From an uncultured Gemmatimonadota bacterium (lineage in GTDB: Bacteria; Gemmatimonadota; Gemmatimonadetes; Longimicrobiales; Longimicrobiaceae): a stretch of 64,000 nucleotides of DNA. Both the position numbers and the translations under genes were made by a program. Shown one piece after another: positions 8,236 through 16,128 of this stretch. The number at the start of each line of letters is the position of its first letter. The stretch's first letter is position 1. The notes under the pieces are model-generated. The model worked only from the letters and a program-made list of their open reading frames with translations, was not told where the DNA came from and did no database searches. The stretch is taken from contig CADCTW010000230.1 in NCBI GenBank assembly GCA_902805735.1, forward strand, positions 18,902-82,901, written 5' to 3'.

Positions 8236-8266
8236 TTCCGCAACCGACTAGAGAGGGTTTGCACCC

Positions 8267-8623
8267 ATGCCTCGCGTAAAGAACAACGTCGCCCGCCTCC
8301 GGCGGAAGCGGCAGATCCTGGCGGACGCCAAGGGGTACTTCGGCCGCCGCAAGAACCTGTACAAGACGGCGAAGGAAGCCGTGGAGCGGGCCCGCCGCTA
8401 TGCGTACCGGGACCGCAAGAACCGCAAGCGCGAGTTCCGCCGCCTGTGGATCATCCGCATCAACGCCGCGGCGCGCCAGAACGAGCTTTCGTACTCGCGC
8501 TTCATGAACGGCCTTCGCCGTGCCGGCATCGAGATCGACCGCAAGGTGCTCGCGGACCTCGCCATCCGCGAGCCGCAGGCCTTTGAGCAGCTCGCCAGCG
8601 CCGCCAAGGCGAACCAGGGCTGA
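8267..8623 (+). CDS. rplT: 50S ribosomal protein L20
   Basis: The 118-residue product matches bL20 in length and sequence ([14 protein letters not shown] at the start, [15 protein letters not shown], then [10 protein letters not shown] and [20 protein letters not shown]). It binds 23S rRNA early in assembly and in several bacteria also represses the infC operon by binding its leader. GAGAGGG precedes ATG 8267. A strong hairpin without a T tract follows at 8649-8680. Confidence 0.97.
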   Translation: MPRVKNNVARLRRKRQILADAKGYFGRRKNLYKTAKEAVERARRYAYRDRKNRKREFRRLWIIRINAAARQNELSYSRFMNGLRRAGIEIDRKVLADLAIREPQAFEQLASAAKANQG

Positions 8624-8648
8624 GCTCGCTCCTGTTTCGGCTTTGCGC

Positions 8649-8680
8649 AGCGGCGCCGTGGAAGTTTCCACGGCGCCGCT
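8649..8680. terminator. perfect 15-bp hairpin after rplT
   Basis: AGCGGCGCCGTGGAA (8649-8663) is the exact reverse complement of 8666-8680, with only two bases between. There is no T tract, so it may act as a 3'-end stabiliser, a Rho-linked pause or a bidirectional structure and not a classical terminator. Confidence 0.55.
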
Positions 8681-8737
8681 CGTGCTTTGCGGGGTAGCCA
8701 AACGCGGGGGCGCCGTTCAGATTGTGAAAACCTGGGT

Positions 8738-8768
8738 CTCACACAGAGGCACAGAGACACAGAGAGAG
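8738..8768. repeat. 64-bp palindrome family, half copy upstream of pheS
   Basis: A left-arm half copy (CTCACACAGAGGCACAGAGA and on to AGAGAG) ends two bases before the pheS start region. Its purine-rich end, AGAGAGAG at about 8760-8768, is the only Shine-Dalgarno-like sequence for pheS. Confidence 0.85.
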
Positions 8769-8770
8769 CC

Positions 8771-9799
8771 ATGAGCATCACCGAAGAGCTGATCGCGCAG
8801 CTGCGCGGGCTGGAGCACGAGGGGGGAGCGGCGATCCGCTCGGCGGGCGGGGCGGAGGCGCTGGAGGCCGCGCGCATCGACTTCCTGGGGCGCAAGGGGC
8901 GCCTGACGGGCGTGCTGCGGCGGCTGGGCGAGCTGGCTCCCGCGGAGCGCCCCATCGTCGGCGCCGAGGCGAACCGGGTGCGCGATGCTCTTGCCGCCCT
9001 GTTCGACGAGAGCGCGGCGGCGCACACGGCGGCGGCGGACACGGGGCCCAGGGAAGACCTGACGCTGCCGGGGCGCGCGCCGTGGCGCGGCGGGGTGCAC
9101 CCCGTGCGGGTGGTGGTGGACGAGATCTGCGAGATCTTTCGCGACCTGGGGTTCAGCCGCGTGGCCGGGCCGGAGGCGGAGACGGCGGAGTACAACTTCA
9201 CCAAGCTCAACTTCCCGCTGGACCACCCGGCGGCGGACATGCACGACACCTTTTACCTGGGCGAGGGGACGCTGCTGCGCACCCACACCTCGCCCATGCA
9301 GGCGCGCATCATGGAGGCGCACGCGCCCCCCATCCGCGTGGTGATCCCGGGCACCGTGTACCGCCGCGACCCGTTCGACGCCAGCCACGCCCCCGCCTTC
9401 GAGCAGATCGAGGGGCTGGCCGTGGACGAGGGGATCACCTTCGCGGACTTCAAGGCCACGATGTCGCAGTTCGTCCGCCGCTTCTTCGGCCCGGACGCGA
9501 AGACGCGCCTGCGCCCGTCGTACTTCCCGTTCACCGAGCCCTCGGCCGAGATCGACATGTCGTGCATGATCTGCGGCGGCTCGGGATGCAGCGCGTGCAA
9601 GGGCACGGGGTGGATGGAGATCGGCGGCGCCGGGATGGTGCACCCCAACGTCTTCAAGCACGCGGGCCTCGATCCGGAGCGCTACACGGGCTACGCCTTC
9701 GGCATGGGCCCGGGACGCATCGCGATGCTGCGGTACGGGATTACGGACATCCGGCTGCTGTACGAGGGGGATGTGCGCTTCCTGGGGCAGTTCGTGTAG
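8771..9799 (+). CDS. pheS: phenylalanine--tRNA ligase alpha subunit
   Basis: The 342-residue catalytic subunit of the (alpha-beta)2 PheRS has an N-terminal helical arm (1-90) and a class II core: GFSRVAGPEAETAEYNFTKL, HTSPMQARIM, FEQIEGLAVDEGITFADFK, SYFPFTEPSAEID and the motif 3 region FGMGPGRIAMLRYGI. Four Cys in CMICGGSGCSACKG form a knuckle-like loop seen in many PheS. ATG 8771 is chosen because the longer reading would translate the dispersed repeat. pheT follows 734 bases later, separated by a palindromic element and a SMI1/KNR4-like gene, which is an unusual break of the pheST pair. Confidence 0.97.
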   Translation: MSITEELIAQLRGLEHEGGAAIRSAGGAEALEAARIDFLGRKGRLTGVLRRLGELAPAERPIVGAEANRVRDALAALFDESAAAHTAAADTGPREDLTLPGRAPWRGGVHPVRVVVDEICEIFRDLGFSRVAGPEAETAEYNFTKLNFPLDHPAADMHDTFYLGEGTLLRTHTSPMQARIMEAHAPPIRVVIPGTVYRRDPFDASHAPAFEQIEGLAVDEGITFADFKATMSQFVRRFFGPDAKTRLRPSYFPFTEPSAEIDMSCMICGGSGCSACKGTGWMEIGGAGMVHPNVFKHAGLDPERYTGYAFGMGPGRIAMLRYGITDIRLLYEGDVRFLGQFV

Positions 9800-9815
9800 C
9801 GGTGCCAGCCTCGGT

Positions 9816-9950
9816 TGCCGGGCGAGTGAACTCGCGGCAACCAAGGCACCAAGTCCGCCTGCGCGGACTGGAGGGTCCGGGTTGATGCTGGAGGATACAG
9901 TCCGCGAAGGCGGACTTCGTGCTGTTGTTGCCGCGAGTTCACTCGCCGGT
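9816..9950. repeat. 135-bp palindromic element, copy A
   Basis: The left arm (GCCGGGCGAGTGAACTCGCG, then GCAACCAAGGCACCAAGTCCGCC) is mirrored by the right arm ending CCGCGAGTTCACTCGCCGG at about 9949, with a second inverted pair GTCCGCCTGCGCGGACT / AGTCCGCGAAGGCGGACT nested inside. The related copy B is at 57852-57986. No coding content. Confidence 0.85.
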
Positions 9951-10000
9951 GACCGGTCGGCTCACCGAAACCTGGATCGCCCGTGGAGCGCGCGAACGAC

Positions 10001-10471
10001 ATGACCGCACTCCTGGCGCGGCTGGTGGAGCGGTGGGGGGAGCAGGGGATCCGGCCGGCGGGTGGGGCGGGGGAGGAGGAGCTGCGGGCGTTCGAGGAGC
10101 GGCACGGCGTGCGGCTTCCGGAGGATCTGCGGGCGTACTTCCGCACCGTCGGGGGGATCGCGGTGGATGGAGAGAGCGCGGCGCTGGACCAGGACCTGAT
10201 CCGCTTCTGGCCGCTGCGCGAAGTGAGCACGCTGGCGAGCGCGTGGGTGCCGGCGCCGGACGCGGAGCGCTGGTTCGTGATCGGCGATTACGCGATGTGG
10301 ACGTGGGCGTACGTGGTTCGCCCGTCGTCCGGCGATCCCGGCCCCGTCGCCGTGAGCCTCGGCGGGACGGAGCTGCTGCCGCTCGCCGGTTCGTACCGGG
10401 AGTTCATCGAAATGTACCTCCGGCGAGACCCCCGGGTGATCTCGCCTGACCACGTAATACAACGCGGATAG
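10001..10471 (+). CDS. SMI1/KNR4 (SUKH-1)-like protein
   Basis: A 156-residue protein with the SMI1/KNR4 pattern: EEELRAFEERHGVRLPEDLR followed by AYFRTVGG near residues 25-55, an aromatic acidic middle (LIRFWPLREVSTL, WFVIGDYAMWTWAYVV) and a C-terminal SYREFIEMYL. Family members are often immunity proteins against polymorphic toxins but also act as general adaptors. ATG 10001 is preferred; GTG 9983 in frame would add six residues. It sits between pheS and pheT, bounded by a palindromic element and a GTTCCCC run, and no toxin gene is near. Function here is unknown. Confidence 0.72.
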   Translation: MTALLARLVERWGEQGIRPAGGAGEEELRAFEERHGVRLPEDLRAYFRTVGGIAVDGESAALDQDLIRFWPLREVSTLASAWVPAPDAERWFVIGDYAMWTWAYVVRPSSGDPGPVAVSLGGTELLPLAGSYREFIEMYLRRDPRVISPDHVIQRG

Positions 10472-10495
10472 GGGCTTCGGAGCGAACGGCATCCA

Positions 10496-10526
10496 CCGTT
10501 CCCCGTTCCCCGTTCCCCATTCCCCG
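10496..10526. repeat. GTTCCCC short tandem run
   Basis: Four degenerate 7-bp units (GTTCCCC, three exact and one ATTCCCC) lie six bases before pheT. The same unit occurs twice at 42619-42633 before dnaG. Confidence 0.7.
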
Positions 10527-10532
10527 CCGTCC

Positions 10533-12881
10533 ATGAACGTCTCGTACCGCTGGCTCAAGGCCCTCGCACCCGGCATCCAGGGAAGCGCGCAGGAGATCGC
10601 ACACCGCCTGGCCCTCCTGGGCGCGCCGGTGGACGAGCTCACGGACCTCGGCGCGGGGATCGGCGACGTGGTGGTCGCGCGCGTCGAGGAGGTCAAGCAG
10701 CATCCCAACGCGGACCGGCTGCGCGTCACGCGCGTCGACGCCGGCGGCGAGTTCGTGCAGGTGGTGTGCGGCGCGCCCAACGTGGAGGCGGGGCGGCTTT
10801 ATCCCTTCGCGCCCGTCGGCGCGTCGCTCCCCGGCGGCATCCACATCGGCAGGGCCAAGCTGCGCGGCGAGGTGAGCGAGGGGATGCTCTGCTCGGCGCG
10901 CGAGCTGGGGCTGGGGCGCGACCACGCCGGGCTCATGACCCTGAACGGCGACTGGGCCCCCGGCACGCGCTTCGTGGACGCCCTGGGGCTGGACGACCAT
11001 CGCATGCTGATCGACGTCACGCCCAATCGCGGCGAGCTGCTCTCGCACGTGGGCGTGGCGCGCGAGCTGGCCCCCGGCGGCGCGGCGGGCGTGGAGCTCC
11101 CCGCATTCCCCAACGCCTCCGGCGTGCGGCTGGAAACGCGCGCGGGCGGCTCGCGGGGCGAGCTGGCGGGCGTCGCGGTGCACATTGAAGACGAGGCCGG
11201 GTGCCCGCGCTACATGGGCGCGACCGTGCGCGGGGTGCGCGTGGGACCGTCGCCCGAGTGGCTGGCGACGCGGCTGCGCGCGGTGGGGCTGCGCCCCATC
11301 AACAACATCGTCGACGCCACCAACTACGTGCTCTTCGAGCTGGGACAGCCGCTCCACGCCTTCGACCTGGCCAAGCTGCGCGGCGGCGAGGTGCGCGTCC
11401 GCCGCGCCCGCGACGGCGAGACCCTTACGACGCTGGACGGCGCCGAGCGCGCCCTCGTAGCCACCGACCTGGTGATCGCCGACGCGCAGGGAGCGGTGGC
11501 GATCGCGGGGGTGATGGGCGGGGCCAACAGCGAGGTGGATGATTCCACCACGGACCTCTTCCTGGAGTGCGCCCTCTTCGAGCCGAAGACGGTGCGGCGC
11601 ACGCGCAGCCGCCTCGTCCTTTCCACCGACGCGTCGTACCGCTTCGAGCGCGGCGTGGACCCCGAGGGGCAGCCGCGGGCGCTGCAGCGCGTGGCGGAGC
11701 TGATCGTGGCCGTGGCGGGCGGCGAGGCCGCGGAGGCGGTGGATCTCAATCCGCGCCCCTGGGAGCGGCGCACCGTCGCGCTGCGGCCGGAGCGGGTGCG
11801 GCGCGTGCTGGGCACCAGCGTGCCCCCGGCCGAGATCCGCACCCTTCTGGAGGAGATCGGGTTCGGGGTGAGCGGCGATTCGCCCATCCAGGTCGTGGTC
11901 CCCGGCTTCCGAGGCGACGTGGAGGAGGAGATCGACCTGATCGAGGAGATCGCCCGGCGGCGCGGCTACGACTCGTTCGCGGACGAGCTGGCCCCGTTCC
12001 GCCCGAGCAGCGTCCCCGAGTCGCCGCAGGTGGAGGTGGAGCGGCGGTTCGCGGAGCGCCTGGTGGGCTGGGGCTTCCTGGAGGCGCGCACCACCGGCTT
12101 CGCGCCGGAGAGCGCGGGCGAGGTGCGCGTGCTCAACCCGCTCTCGGCCGAGGAAGGCTTCCTGCGCGGCGCGCTCACGCCCGGGCTGCTGCGCCGGGTG
12201 GAGCACAACTTCGCCCACGGCGTGCGCGACGTGCGGCTCTTCGAGGTGGGCACCGTCTTCCGCGCGGGGCCGGAGGGCGGGGTGCCGCACGAGGAGCGGC
12301 GCGTGGCGGCGGCGTTCAGCGGGCTGCGCGCGCCGCGCCACTGGACGGGCGACGCGGGGAGCTACGAGGTGTGGGACCTCAAGGGGATGCTGGAGGAGCT
12401 CGCCCGCGAGTACCCGGAGGCGCGCGTCGAGGCGGTGGGCCACGCCTTCACCGTCGCGGGCGGGGAGGGGAGCCTGGGCGGCGGCGGGCGCGCGGAAGGG
12501 GTGGACGCGCCCGCGTGGGCCTCGCCCGTGTGGACGCTGGAGCTGCGCCTGCCGGCCCAGCCCCTGGACCGGCGCGCCGTGCGCTACGTGCCGCTCCCCA
12601 CCCAGCCCGCGTCGGAGCGCGACCTGGCGCTGCTGGTGCCGCACGGGGTGACGGCCGAGCAGGTGGGCGCCACCGTAGTGGACGCCGCCTCCGCGCTGCT
12701 GGAGGGGCTCGCCCCCTTCGACCTGTACGAGGGGAAGGGGCTGCCGGAGGGGACGCGCAGCGTGGCCTGGCGCCTGCGCTTCCGCGCCGCCGACCGCACG
12801 CTGACCGACGCCGAGGTGGACGGGGAGGTGGAGCGCGTGCTGCGTGCCCTGGAGGATCGCCACGGTGTCCGACGCCGCTGA
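10533..12881 (+). CDS. pheT: phenylalanine--tRNA ligase beta subunit
   Basis: The 782-residue beta subunit carries tRNA recognition and editing. Domains in order: N-terminal segment MNVSYRWLKAL, EMAPII-like tRNA-binding domain (about 40-150, VVVARVEEVKQHPNADRLRV), B3/4 editing domain (about 200-385, GLRPINNIVDATNYV and MGGANSEV), B5 (about 395-470), catalytic-like domain and the C-terminal FDX-ACB anticodon domain (about 690-782, YVPLPTQPASERDLALLV). Length is normal. The last codons overlap the region before the downstream coiled-coil gene, whose GTG start lies inside pheT. It pairs with pheS to charge tRNA-Phe. Confidence 0.97.
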   Translation: MNVSYRWLKALAPGIQGSAQEIAHRLALLGAPVDELTDLGAGIGDVVVARVEEVKQHPNADRLRVTRVDAGGEFVQVVCGAPNVEAGRLYPFAPVGASLPGGIHIGRAKLRGEVSEGMLCSARELGLGRDHAGLMTLNGDWAPGTRFVDALGLDDHRMLIDVTPNRGELLSHVGVARELAPGGAAGVELPAFPNASGVRLETRAGGSRGELAGVAVHIEDEAGCPRYMGATVRGVRVGPSPEWLATRLRAVGLRPINNIVDATNYVLFELGQPLHAFDLAKLRGGEVRVRRARDGETLTTLDGAERALVATDLVIADAQGAVAIAGVMGGANSEVDDSTTDLFLECALFEPKTVRRTRSRLVLSTDASYRFERGVDPEGQPRALQRVAELIVAVAGGEAAEAVDLNPRPWERRTVALRPERVRRVLGTSVPPAEIRTLLEEIGFGVSGDSPIQVVVPGFRGDVEEEIDLIEEIARRRGYDSFADELAPFRPSSVPESPQVEVERRFAERLVGWGFLEARTTGFAPESAGEVRVLNPLSAEEGFLRGALTPGLLRRVEHNFAHGVRDVRLFEVGTVFRAGPEGGVPHEERRVAAAFSGLRAPRHWTGDAGSYEVWDLKGMLEELAREYPEARVEAVGHAFTVAGGEGSLGGGGRAEGVDAPAWASPVWTLELRLPAQPLDRRAVRYVPLPTQPASERDLALLVPHGVTAEQVGATVVDAASALLEGLAPFDLYEGKGLPEGTRSVAWRLRFRAADRTLTDAEVDGEVERVLRALEDRHGVRRR

Positions 12882-13161
12882 GGCTGCCGCCGCGCCCGAG
12901 TGGGAGCGGCTGGAGCGCGCGGCCCACGCCGCCGCCGCGGCCGTCGCGGAGCTGCGCCGCCGCGCCACGGAGGCGGAGGCCGAGGTGCAGCGCCTGCGCC
13001 GCGAGCTGGAGCTGGTGGGCGCCGCGCCCGCCGGTGACGCGGGCGACGAGCTGCGGCGCCTGCGCGCCGAGAACGCCCTGCTCAGCAGCCGCACGGGGGA
13101 GGCGCGCAAGCGCATCCGCTCCCTCATGGCCAAGCTCGCCATCCTGGAGGCCCGCCGGTGA
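12865..13161 (+). CDS. coiled-coil protein upstream of zapA
   Basis: A 98-residue Ala/Glu/Arg-rich protein predicted by heptad spacing to be coiled coil over most of its length (WERLERAAHAAAAAVAELRR and RRLRAENALLSSRTGEARKR). GTG 12865 inside the end of pheT is chosen for the GGAGGA eight to nine bases upstream; it overlaps pheT by 17 bases. Its stop overlaps the zapA start (GTGA). By position and shape it may be a ZapB-like or FtsB-like partner in cell division; no family can be named from sequence alone. Confidence 0.68.
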   Translation: MSDAAEAAAAPEWERLERAAHAAAAAVAELRRRATEAEAEVQRLRRELELVGAAPAGDAGDELRRLRAENALLSSRTGEARKRIRSLMAKLAILEARR

Positions 13162-13463
13162 CCCGTTCGCGCCGCACCGGGACGCGCCACTCCGTCTCCG
13201 TGGAGATCGCGGGGGAGAAGCACGTCCTGCGCTCCGACCTGCCCCCCGAGGACACGCGCGCCATCGCCGCGCACGTGGACTCCACCATCCGCGCCGTCCC
13301 CGGCTACCAGACGCTGGAGCCGTTCCGCGCCGCCACCCTGGCCGCGCTCTCCATCACCGACGAGCTGTTCCGGCTGCGCGAGGAGCTGAAGCGCCTGCGT
13401 GAGGAGGTGGCGCAGAGGACGGGCGGCCTCGCGGCGGTTCTCGAGGGCGCGGCGGAGGAATAG
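13158..13463 (+). CDS. zapA: cell division protein ZapA
   Basis: The 101-residue product has the ZapA layout: an N-terminal beta domain (SVSVEIAGEKHVLRSDLPPE), a helix with AAHVDSTIRAV, the ALSITDELFRLREELKRLRE stretch and a C-terminal coiled coil. ZapA binds FtsZ and bundles protofilaments at the division ring. GTG 13158 overlaps the previous stop (GTGA), implying coupled translation. The pheT-zapA-rny order is common in several phyla and supports the call. Confidence 0.85.
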   Translation: MTRSRRTGTRHSVSVEIAGEKHVLRSDLPPEDTRAIAAHVDSTIRAVPGYQTLEPFRAATLAALSITDELFRLREELKRLREEVAQRTGGLAAVLEGAAEE

Positions 13464-13494
13464 TCTCACACGGAGGCACAGAGCCACGGAGAAG
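13464..13494. repeat. 64-bp palindrome family, half copy after zapA
   Basis: TCTCACACGGAGGCACAGAG followed by CCACGGAGAAG starts directly after the zapA stop TAG. It is a left-arm half copy with three substitutions relative to the intact palindromes. Confidence 0.8.
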
Positions 13495-13638
13495 AACACC
13501 GCGCGCTTGTAACGGGGTTGCGTACACCCCGCAAAAATACGTAAGTTGACTTTGCGGCTCCCTGCCGCCGCGCCATGGGGCGCGCATGAAACGGTGGCGG
13601 ATCGCACGCTCTGCCACCGCGTTTATTTTCGATGAGAC

Positions 13639-13654
13639 GCGGGCTGAAGCCCGC
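13639..13654. repeat. short hairpin before rny
   Basis: GCGGGCTGAAGCCCGC forms a perfect 6-bp stem with a TGAA loop, 15 bases before the rny start. This motif is a common dispersed hairpin in high-GC genomes; here it would sit in the rny leader. Confidence 0.5.
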
Positions 13655-13669
13655 CCTGGATATAATCTT

Positions 13670-15232
13670 ATGGAAATCCTGCTGATCGCCGTGGCCCTCC
13701 TCGTGGGAGCGGCTGCCGGCTTCTTCGTGGGGAAGAACGTACTCGAAAGCCGCCTCCGCGCGAGCCGCGCCACCGCCCAGGACGAGGCCGAGCGCATCCG
13801 CGGCGCCGCCGTGCAGGACGCGGAGGCGCTGCGCAAAGCCGAGGTGCTCAAGGGGCGCGAAGAGGCGATCCGCGCCCGCGAGGAGTGGGAGCGCGAGGAA
13901 GCCCGCCGGCGCGACGACGTGGAGCGCGTGGAGCGGCGGCTGCAGGAGCGCGAGGAGGCGCTCGACCGCAAGTTCCACCTGCTGGACGAGAAGGGGCAGG
14001 CGCAGGAGCAGCGCGCCGAGGCCGTGGCCCGGCGCGAGAAGCGGCTGGAGCAGGAGGAGAAGGAGATCCTGGTGCGCGCCGAAGAGGTGCAGCACCGGCT
14101 GGAGTCGCTCGCCGGCCTTTCGGGCGACGAGGCGCGGCGTCAGCTCATGCACCAGCTGGAGGAGGAGGCCAAGGCCGCCGCCACCCACCGCATCCGCGAG
14201 ATCAAGGAAGAGGCGCGCAGGAACGCCGAGCGCGAGGCCAAGGAGATCATCTCCCTCGCCATCCAGCGCATCGCCGCGGACCACACGGCCGAGACCACCG
14301 TGTCCGTGGTCGCCCTGCCCTCGGACGAGATGAAGGGACGCATCATCGGGCGCGAGGGGCGCAACATCCGCGCGTTCGAGCAGGCCACGGGGATCGACGT
14401 GATCATCGACGACACCCCCGAGGCCGTCGTCCTTTCCGGCTTCGACCCCATCCGCCGCGAGACGGCGCGGTTGGCGCTGGAGAAGCTGGTCTCCGACGGG
14501 CGCATCCACCCCGGGCGCATCGACGACGTGGTGGCCAAGGCGCGCAAGGAGGTGGAGAACGGGATGCGCGAGGCCGCCGAGGAGGTGCTGTACGAGCTGG
14601 GGATCCACGGCGTGCACCCCGAGGTGGTCAAGGTGCTGGGGCGCTTGAAGTTCCGCACCTCGTACGGGCAGAACCAGCTCCTGCACTCCAAGGAAGTGGC
14701 GATCCTGGCCGGGAACATGGCGGCCGAGATGGGCTTCGACGCCACGCTGGCCAAGCGCATGGGGCTGCTGCACGACGTGGGGAAGGGGATGACCCACGAG
14801 CACGAGGGGACGCACGTGGAGCTGGGGTGGAACCTGGCCAAGAAGCACAACGAGCCGCCCCAGGTGCTCAACGCCATCAAGGCGCACCACGACGAGGAGC
14901 CGCACCTCTTCCCCGAGTCGTTCCTGGTGACGGCCGCGGACGCCATCAGCGGGTCGCGCCCCGGCGCGCGGCGCGAGATGTTCGAGACGTACGTCAAGCG
15001 GCTGGAGAAGCTGGAGGAGATCGCCCTCTCCTTCCCCGGCGTGGAGCGCTGCTTCGCCATCCAGGCCGGCCGCGAGCTGCGCATGATGGTGATCCCGGAG
15101 CAGGTGACCGACGAGGAGATGTCGCGCCTGAGCGAGGATACGGCGCGGCGCATCGAGGCCGAGCTCCAGTATCCCGGGCAGATCAAGGTGGTGGTGGTGC
15201 GCGAGACGAAAGCGGTCGACTTCGCCCGCTGA
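13670..15232 (+). CDS. rny: ribonuclease Y
   Basis: RNase Y is a membrane-bound endoribonuclease that starts mRNA decay. The 520-residue product has an N-terminal transmembrane segment (residues 3-21, ILLIAVALLVGAAAGFFVG), a long Glu/Arg coiled coil (about 25-205), a KH domain (about 210-280, GRIIGREGRNIRAFEQATGI) and an HD domain with MGLLHDVGKGMTHEHEG. ATG 13670 is chosen because it puts the anchor at the N-terminus and gives the normal ~520 length; an in-frame ATG at 13586 would add 28 unlikely residues. A TATAAT at 13661-13666 is too close to the ATG to serve it as a -10. The ymdB-like gene follows, as in Bacillus. Confidence 0.97.
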   Translation: MEILLIAVALLVGAAAGFFVGKNVLESRLRASRATAQDEAERIRGAAVQDAEALRKAEVLKGREEAIRAREEWEREEARRRDDVERVERRLQEREEALDRKFHLLDEKGQAQEQRAEAVARREKRLEQEEKEILVRAEEVQHRLESLAGLSGDEARRQLMHQLEEEAKAAATHRIREIKEEARRNAEREAKEIISLAIQRIAADHTAETTVSVVALPSDEMKGRIIGREGRNIRAFEQATGIDVIIDDTPEAVVLSGFDPIRRETARLALEKLVSDGRIHPGRIDDVVAKARKEVENGMREAAEEVLYELGIHGVHPEVVKVLGRLKFRTSYGQNQLLHSKEVAILAGNMAAEMGFDATLAKRMGLLHDVGKGMTHEHEGTHVELGWNLAKKHNEPPQVLNAIKAHHDEEPHLFPESFLVTAADAISGSRPGARREMFETYVKRLEKLEEIALSFPGVERCFAIQAGRELRMMVIPEQVTDEEMSRLSEDTARRIEAELQYPGQIKVVVVRETKAVDFAR

Positions 15233-15242
15233 ACGACGGGGG

Positions 15243-15290
15243 CTCACACAGAGACACAGAGGCACAGAGAACCCATTTTCTCTGTGCCTC
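15243..15290. repeat. 64-bp palindrome family, truncated palindrome
   Basis: A full left arm starting CTCACACAGAGACACAGAGG is followed by a shortened right arm (TTCTCTGTGCCTC), giving a 13-bp hairpin between rny and the ymdB-like gene. Confidence 0.85.
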
Positions 15291-15315
15291 CTTGTTGCGC
15301 ATCGGGGGAGGGGGA

Positions 15316-16128
15316 TTGAAGATCCTGTTCGTGGCGGACGTGATCGGGTCGCCGGGCCGGCGGGTGGTGGCGCAGCTCCTGAAGCTGGTCAGAAAGGACG
15401 TGGGGGCGGACGCGGTGGTGCTCAACGGCGAGAACTCCGCCGGCGGCTTCGGGATCACGCCGGACATCGTCCGCGAGTTCCTGGAGCTGGGGGTGGACGT
15501 CATCACCACCGGCAACCACGTGTGGGACAAGAAGGAGATCCTTCCCCTCCTCAAGACCGAGCCGCGCCTGCTGCGGCCGGCCAACTACCCGCCGCCCAAC
15601 CCGGGCCGCGGGCACGTGGTGGTCAGGGTCGGCGCGGTGCGGCTGGCGGTGATCAACCTGCAGGGGCGCACCTTCATGGCCCCGCTGGACGACCCCTTCC
15701 GCATGGCCGAGGCCCTGCTGGCGGAGCTGCGCGGCGAGGCGGACGTGGTGGTGGTGGACTTCCACGCGGAGGCCACCAGCGAGAAGCAGGCGTTCGCGCG
15801 CTTCCTGGACGGGCGCGTGGCCGCCGTGGTGGGGACGCACACGCACTGCCAGACGGCGGACGAGCGCGTGCTCCCCGGCGGCACGGCGCAGATCACGGAC
15901 CTGGGGCTCACCGGCGGGCTGGGCGGGGTGATCGGGATGAAGACCGAGCTCTCGGTGGAGCGGCAGCGCACGCAGGCCCGCGGCGAGCGGCTTCAGCCGG
16001 CCGACGAGGAGCTGACGCTGCAGGGCGCAGTGGTGGACGTGGACGAGACGACCGGGCGCGCCCGCTCCATCCAGCGGGTGAGCGTTCCCTACGAGCGGGT
16101 CCTCCAGGGGGAGTACAGGAAGAAGTGA
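15316..16128 (+). CDS. YmdB-family metallophosphoesterase
   Basis: A 270-residue calcineurin-like phosphoesterase of the TIGR00282/YmdB type, which hydrolyses 2',3'- or 3',5'-cyclic nucleotides in characterised members. Metal-site motifs are FVADVIGSPGR at the start, LNGENSAGGFGIT, TTGNHVWDKKEI, VVDFHAEATSEKQAF and VVGTHTHCQTADERVLP. The start is TTG 15316, placed right after GGGGGAGGGGGA; no ATG or GTG fits the conserved N-terminus. It follows rny, the same neighbour pair as in Bacillus, and its stop overlaps the folD start (GTGA). Confidence 0.93.
   Translation: MKILFVADVIGSPGRRVVAQLLKLVRKDVGADAVVLNGENSAGGFGITPDIVREFLELGVDVITTGNHVWDKKEILPLLKTEPRLLRPANYPPPNPGRGHVVVRVGAVRLAVINLQGRTFMAPLDDPFRMAEALLAELRGEADVVVVDFHAEATSEKQAFARFLDGRVAAVVGTHTHCQTADERVLPGGTAQITDLGLTGGLGGVIGMKTELSVERQRTQARGERLQPADEELTLQGAVVDVDETTGRARSIQRVSVPYERVLQGEYRKK

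Noticed and set aside
10404..13607. 1067-codon open frame on the minus strand
   Set aside because: It is antisense to pheT and zapA and reads as His/Arg/Gln-rich low complexity; codon bias of high-GC genes on the other strand keeps it open.
13661..13666. TATAAT as -10 of an rny promoter
   Set aside because: It ends three bases before the ATG, has no -35 partner, and transcription would begin inside the start codon region.
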